Below are positions 59,901 through 64,000 of a stretch of DNA of 64,000 nt, in pieces. The notes beneath the pieces are model-generated. The model saw nothing but the letters and a program-made list of their open reading frames with translations. It ran no database searches and was not told the origin of the DNA. The position numbers and the translations under genes were made by a program. The first letter of the stretch is position 1. Each line of letters opens with the position of its first letter. The stretch spans positions 682,001 to 746,000 of the forward strand of contig QEYB01000936.1 of assembly GCA_017562135.1 (NCBI GenBank), given 5' to 3'. Source of the stretch: Dipylidium caninum (taxonomy: Eukaryota > Platyhelminthes > Cestoda > Cyclophyllidea > Dipylidiidae).

Positions 59901-61369
59901 TCGTTTGGTGACGGACCTCACAGAACAACTAACGAGTCTTCAGGCTCGTAGTAGAAAATTGGATAGTGCCGCACGTATGCAGGAACGCTTGAACTTCGTA
60001 AACATTAGTGTTACCAATATTTTACGTGATGAGCGAACACGACGAACAGTTGTAGACAGTGGATCTTCGACCACCGGAAGCGAGGAAACTTCTAGCCGAG
60101 CTAAACGCAAACGTTCACGGTACTATGACAGTAGCGGCTCTACATCAGATAGTGCTCCGTCTTCTGAAAGCGATGGAGATGAAGAGGATGAGGACGATGA
60201 GGAAGAGGAGGAATATAATCCACCTGCTCGTTCTACCCGCCACCGCAATGTACATTACAACGTGAACGCTGCCTTCCAGGAATTGGATGAAGTGTTGGTT
60301 GAGGACGAGAAGTACGCGCAAGAGCGGTTGGAGCGCAGCAAAGCTAAGAGCCAACATGGTGATAATGAGGCAGATGAAGAGGGAAATGTTGAGTCCGGAG
60401 GGCCTCCGATGCCTGGCTTTATGGTAGTAAAAACCGCACTAAGGAAGAAGCTTTCATCCTCCTCCGACTCTTCCTCTATGTCAATTGACTCAACCAGTCG
60501 GAGGCGTGGCAAGCGCCGTAAACGTGCATCATCGGGCAGCGAGGAATTCCGACCCTCAGAGGAGAGTGGAAATGATGATGAAGACGATGATGATGAGTAC
60601 ATCGAGGAAGAGATGGAGCCCAACTCCTCAGCGGAGGAGTCGTTTTCGTCAGATCAGAGTTGGGAAGTTGGACATAAACGACGGAACCGACGTTGCCGTG
60701 GAGGTGTCCGAAAACTCAGGCATCGTCGTCGGGATGGAAGATCGAAGAAGAAGGGACGAAGCAGGCGTCTAATTCCTCGTTTCGAAGGTCCATCTAGTGA
60801 TGAAGATAACAGCCTTCCAACTAGGTAGGCTGATTCACCGCTAGTAGTATTGAGTGCATCTTTTCCTTTTCTACATGATTCCTACTTTTATAGACGCAGT
60901 GCAAGGTCTCGTGTAAACTACCGGGAGATAGATAGTTCCGAGGAACAGGAAGAGCGTGAAAGTGAAAAGATACGTAGCGAGAAACACTTTTACCGCAAGG
61001 CGAGCCATTTCTGACTCCGGTAGTGAGTACGCTCCCAGCGAAGACGCAGAGGCCGTTGAGGAAGAAGATGAAGTGGCGGTAGACGAAGATGATGAAAAAA
61101 ATGATGGCCAATCTTCCGCAGTGATTACACAAGTACGAAAAATCGTGACCACGGAGGGGAGCGAACCAACGCAGACCTCCAATTTCATGGTCGCCTCACC
61201 CGAGTTGGAGGAGGAAGATAATTACAGTGAGCCACCACTTGTGGTGGATTCGATGGGCTTAAAAGATGATGCCCTCTTCCAAGACCTCGTAATAGAGGAG
61301 GTTTCTTCTCCCCTTCGTGAGACGGGGAGGAGTACGTCGGACCTGCGGCCGACTAGTCCGTCACTCTGA
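56983..61369 (+). CDS. RSF1: RSF1 homolog (remodeling and spacing factor 1)
   Basis: Exons 56983-57038, 57371-57498, 57564-57967, 58605-58894, 58979-59035, 59107-59160, 59238-60824 and 60894-61369. The small first exon (MYSPEPETIVAKVEEEQKP) is chosen because its phase-2 donor fits the next acceptor exactly. Residues 20-196 match the RSF1 N-terminal WHIM/DDT-like region (FAEICSFIYHFGEKLG; LNRWQPALGRFLQRH; LRVILFCLETQF; PLGVDIFGNSYWLF). A PHD finger starts near residue 503: CQIC...CDSC...H..C...W-CPRC, followed by LTEQLTSLQARSRKL and ERLNFVNISVTNIL as in RSF1. Acidic and Lys/Arg-rich tracts surround it. RSF1 partners the ISWI ATPase SNF2H to assemble regularly spaced nucleosomes in the nucleus. 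In the last exon the frame seems to shift near 61000: the continuation from the splice stops at about 61012, while the acidic tail to 61369 is in the next frame. Confidence 0.88.
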
Positions 61370-61865
61370 CTGTGTATGTGTGCATACCCGCCCTGTGTAT
61401 GTACTCATATGTGTGTGTAAATATTTCATTCTGTGTATATTTTGAGAAGAATTGTTGAGTATTGGTGACTTGTTCACTTTTTCTTACAATTATTTGTGTT
61501 TGGTTTTGTCAAAATTGTAATTTTTGTCAATTCTACCATCATTGCTACCACCAAGGGGCCCCGCAACCGTGACGGCTAATGAAGTGAGGCGGGGTTAACG
61601 CGACTTGTCAGCTTTTGGAGTTGAGGACGCGCGCCTTGCAAAGTCCTCTGTGGATTACTGAGCGGTCAGTCCCCAGGGTCGGTGTTCTGGTCATTGTGTA
61701 AATTGAAGACAAACGATTTGGGGTGTGTGCCGGTGCCTCGCCCCATTGAAGGCGTTAGTCGCTAGGCGTTCTCCGAATGGTGGCTCCAACAATCGAAGAA
61801 TTCGAATTTCTTCGCCCTCGTAATCACAGCCAGATAGTCAGCTGAGCAGGCGGTGTTGTCGAGTC
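61370..61865. other. Intergenic region, GC-richer
   Basis: RSF1 3' UTR (TG-rich near 61370-61440), then a GC-rich stretch that is probably the promoter of the next gene. No TATA box was assigned. Confidence 0.45.
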
Positions 61866-62382
61866 ATGTCACGGCGTACGAGGAAACTGCGTCACCGCGC
61901 AAAAAGCGTCCACAGAGTCACCAACTTTATTGTTCCGGATGGGGAGCGTTGGAGTGAAAGGAGTTTCAAAAAGTTCACACATTTCCAGCCAGAAGATTGG
62001 CATATTAGCAAGTCGAGCAGGACAGAGAGTGAAAGCTCCAAATCAGTTAATGCGTACGCCGTGGCAAATATGCGCGATGAATTGGCCAGCCTACATTCCC
62101 TCTCAGTCCACTCGACCCCCCCTGACAGTTATCGCAGTTTCAGCACAATAACCTCCAGAGAATCGGGGCTTCAAATGCGGTCCAGTGAATACAGACGGCT
62201 GAACCAGAGACGGATACATGGTATTTTATTTTAAAGTTGTGTGATGCGCTAACCCCGCAGGCATCTCAGCCACGGGACCCCGTGCGAGTAAAAGTGGCAC
62301 TGACTTGGGTGTCTTCACTCCCTCGCAGCCGAAAGGCCTTCGACGCGGACGCCACAGCGTTGGACAACTATCCTCAGCTTAA
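61866..62382 (+). CDS. Unrecognised two-exon basic protein
   Basis: Exons 61866-62220 and 62261-62382 (TAA) with a 40-nt intron; phase 1 matches. 158 residues. The N-terminus is strongly basic (MSRRTRKLRHRAKSVHR), followed by a mixed segment NFIVPDGERWSERSFKKFTHFQ with several aromatic residues, a Ser-rich middle and a basic C-terminus (SQPKGLRRGRHS). There is no signal peptide or membrane segment. The arrangement suggests a nuclear or cytoskeletal protein, but no family was recognised. An alternative frame through exon 2 (to about 62470) has no matching phase and is not favoured. Coding status rests on the spliced frame and composition, so confidence is moderate. Confidence 0.5.
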
Positions 62383-63360
62383 ATGCCCTAAGACAAGACG
62401 CCGGTCGAGACCCCAGCAAATGGGAAATGGTGAACGATGTGAGTTTACTCCATTAGTCCTATCTCACTAGCTGACTTGCCCTTGCCTCCTCATTCCAGCC
62501 GCCGGGGAGTGTAGAAAAAGCCCTTCATCTAAATTTCCGTAAAATGTTTAATATGCGAGCGTCATCTCATTCGCTTTCTACTTCTGACCTCTTTAAAATA
62601 CATCGCGGGTTTTGGTGACTTCGACACCAGCGACCGCTCACGACACCCCGAACAGCGAACGAGGTCAGTAGGTGTTTTGTTTGACCCACTTTCACACTGG
62701 CTTCTCGCGAAGAGTCCGCGTGCAGTGGACTATCAGCAAGTGATATCGTAAAATTCAATGCTCCGGACTCCAAATTACTCTACCTGATCTTCTACCCGCA
62801 TTTACTTGCGAATGTTGCCGATGCAGGTGCAGACTGATTGGAACCGCGACAATGAGTTGAGGGAGGTTAACTGACTGCCAATAAAGGGTTTCTCAACTAT
62901 CATTTTTGTTGGCAGCTGACTTGAGAGGGAAGGCACAAATCTACGAAGCTTCTCACTCCTGCTTAACTACCTCATGTTCAGACTGATTAGTGCTTTAAGA
63001 AGGCTGTGCAGTGTGAAAAATTTCCTCCGCAAATATGAGCGGTAAGAACAGTAAACATGGCGGCTTCGAAAGGTCTCTGCACCAGTTCCGAAGAGCGTCT
63101 GGCAGTTCCCGCGGAGTCTAGGCAGCAGGAAGTCGTACTCCGTTGCGTGGTTTCGTCACGTTAGCCAGAGGCTCCTGAGTTTATGCGAAGACGGCTACAC
63201 TTTCTTCCAGGCTTATAGGAGCTTCCAAACGAGTTACACATTTATAGACAGAAGTGGAGTTGTCCTTGTCTTGTATGGACCCATTTTTGGCTAGATGCGC
63301 CAACTAAATACGTAATTAAACTTCATACGCGTATGCCAACGAGTTTTCCTAACGCTAAAA
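62383..63360. other. Intergenic region
   Basis: No supported gene. Possible continuation of an alternative transcript of the upstream gene (donor-like gtgagt near 62439). Otherwise nothing is seen. Confidence 0.4.
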
Positions 63361-63614
63361 ATGTCTACCAGCAGTCTGTCTAAAATACAACAAGGTGATG
63401 ACGTTGTGGAGCGTATTTTGAACCTATCGCAGGTAGAGGCCCTACACCTAGGGGCGGAGTACATGACAAACAAGTTTGGCCACAGTCCAGGGGTCTACGA
63501 AAAGTGGCGCCGGTGGTTCCTCCCCGCCTGTGATGCCGATCAACGTCGACAGAACATTTCCAGACGATTTGAAATTGACTATCGCATAAATGTCAACGAC
63601 TATGAACGTTCGGA
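63361..63614 (+). CDS. First visible exon of an unrecognised gene (partial)
   Basis: Starts with ATG (MSTSSLSKIQQGDDVVERIL) and is open for 84 codons plus two bases before a consensus gtgagt donor at 63615. The peptide is amphipathic and helix-like, with VEALHLGAEYMTNKFGHSPGVYEKWRRWF and NISRRFEIDYRINVNDYERSE. It has the look of real coding sequence (few rare residues, mixed charge) but no family was recognised. No downstream exon was identified in the last 380 bases of the window, so the rest lies beyond it or after a long intron. Confidence 0.45.
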
Positions 63615-64000
63615 GTGAGTTGTTATTGGCATTTGCGCACAGGCCTCCATTCCGCTTACATTAAGCACATGAAACCGAGAAGCTTTGGTGGTACTCTCAA
63701 AGGGGTGATCTCCGGCCTAAGCGAAAGGGCGACAGGCATTGGGACAAAAGCTAACTCATCAGATAAATAACCTTTTAAATATTCCCTTCTGCGCCGTCCA
63801 TCGTAGATGTGCTGGCGGAGCAGACCGTACACGGGAGGGCAACTTTTAATTAACCTGAGGGCACTCGGTCGGAAAATCAGTGTGACTCCGGGGCCCCCAT
63901 ACCGAAATTACAAAAACCTAACAGTGCGTGAAAAAAAACCGCACATTTGCGTGTATAAATAAATGAAACGCGGGAGTGCGCACGAGCAGCTACTACAGAC
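63615..64000. other. End of window, probable intron
   Basis: Starts with a gtgagt donor. A TATAAAT at 63954-63960 may be chance or a promoter for something further right. No gene is seen. Confidence 0.35.

Overview
This is a eukaryotic window. The genes are broken into many exons with GT-AG introns, several introns are only about 31-41 nt long, and there are metazoan-specific genes: a TRP channel, synergin gamma, CCDC103, ABITRAM and RSF1. Very short introns mixed with multi-kilobase ones, diverged animal proteins and microsatellite-rich repeats suggest a parasitic flatworm, most likely a tapeworm. That assignment is inference from gene structure only.

Layout. 1-514 holds the last three exons of a PGM2-type phosphoglucomutase/phosphopentomutase. 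7784-20012 is a three-exon gene for a TRPM-like cation channel whose N-terminal half is ankyrin repeats. A roughly 1.75 kb inverted repeat has one arm upstream of this gene (5346-7128) and one arm inside its second intron (15420-17127), so both ankyrin exons sit in the loop. On the minus strand, 22268-23050 is the main exon of ABITRAM. On the plus strand follow a short synergin-gamma homolog (24043-26671), a small HMG-box protein (26964-27894) and the dynein-arm assembly factor CCDC103 (28325-29619). 30260-31279 (minus) is a single-exon protein of four ubiquitin-like domains without a GG tail. 33023-34252 is the chaperone HGH1.

35417-47555 is the most unusual part. Four tandem paralogs share the same exon plan, the same intron phases and the same CCAAT-TATA-ATG promoter spacing. 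They encode lysine-rich proteins whose core resembles a Rho/Ras GTPase fold with every nucleotide-binding motif lost. Copy 2 lies in the loop of a second large inverted repeat (37203-39711 / 42515-44994). Copy 3 has lost the lysine tail, and copy 4 carries a frameshift in exon 2.

52490-54960 is GMPPA, the regulatory partner of GDP-mannose pyrophosphorylase. 56983-61369 is RSF1, with WHIM-like and PHD regions and acidic tails. 61866-62382 is an unrecognised two-exon basic protein, and 63361-63614 is the first visible exon of another unrecognised gene.

Most genes here are unrelated housekeeping or ciliary genes and form no operon. The only set that clearly belongs together is the four-copy pseudo-GTPase cluster. 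In three genes (synergin, pseudo-GTPase copy 4, RSF1) the reading frame breaks by a single-base-scale change. This could be real decay or assembly indels, and should be kept in mind when using the models.
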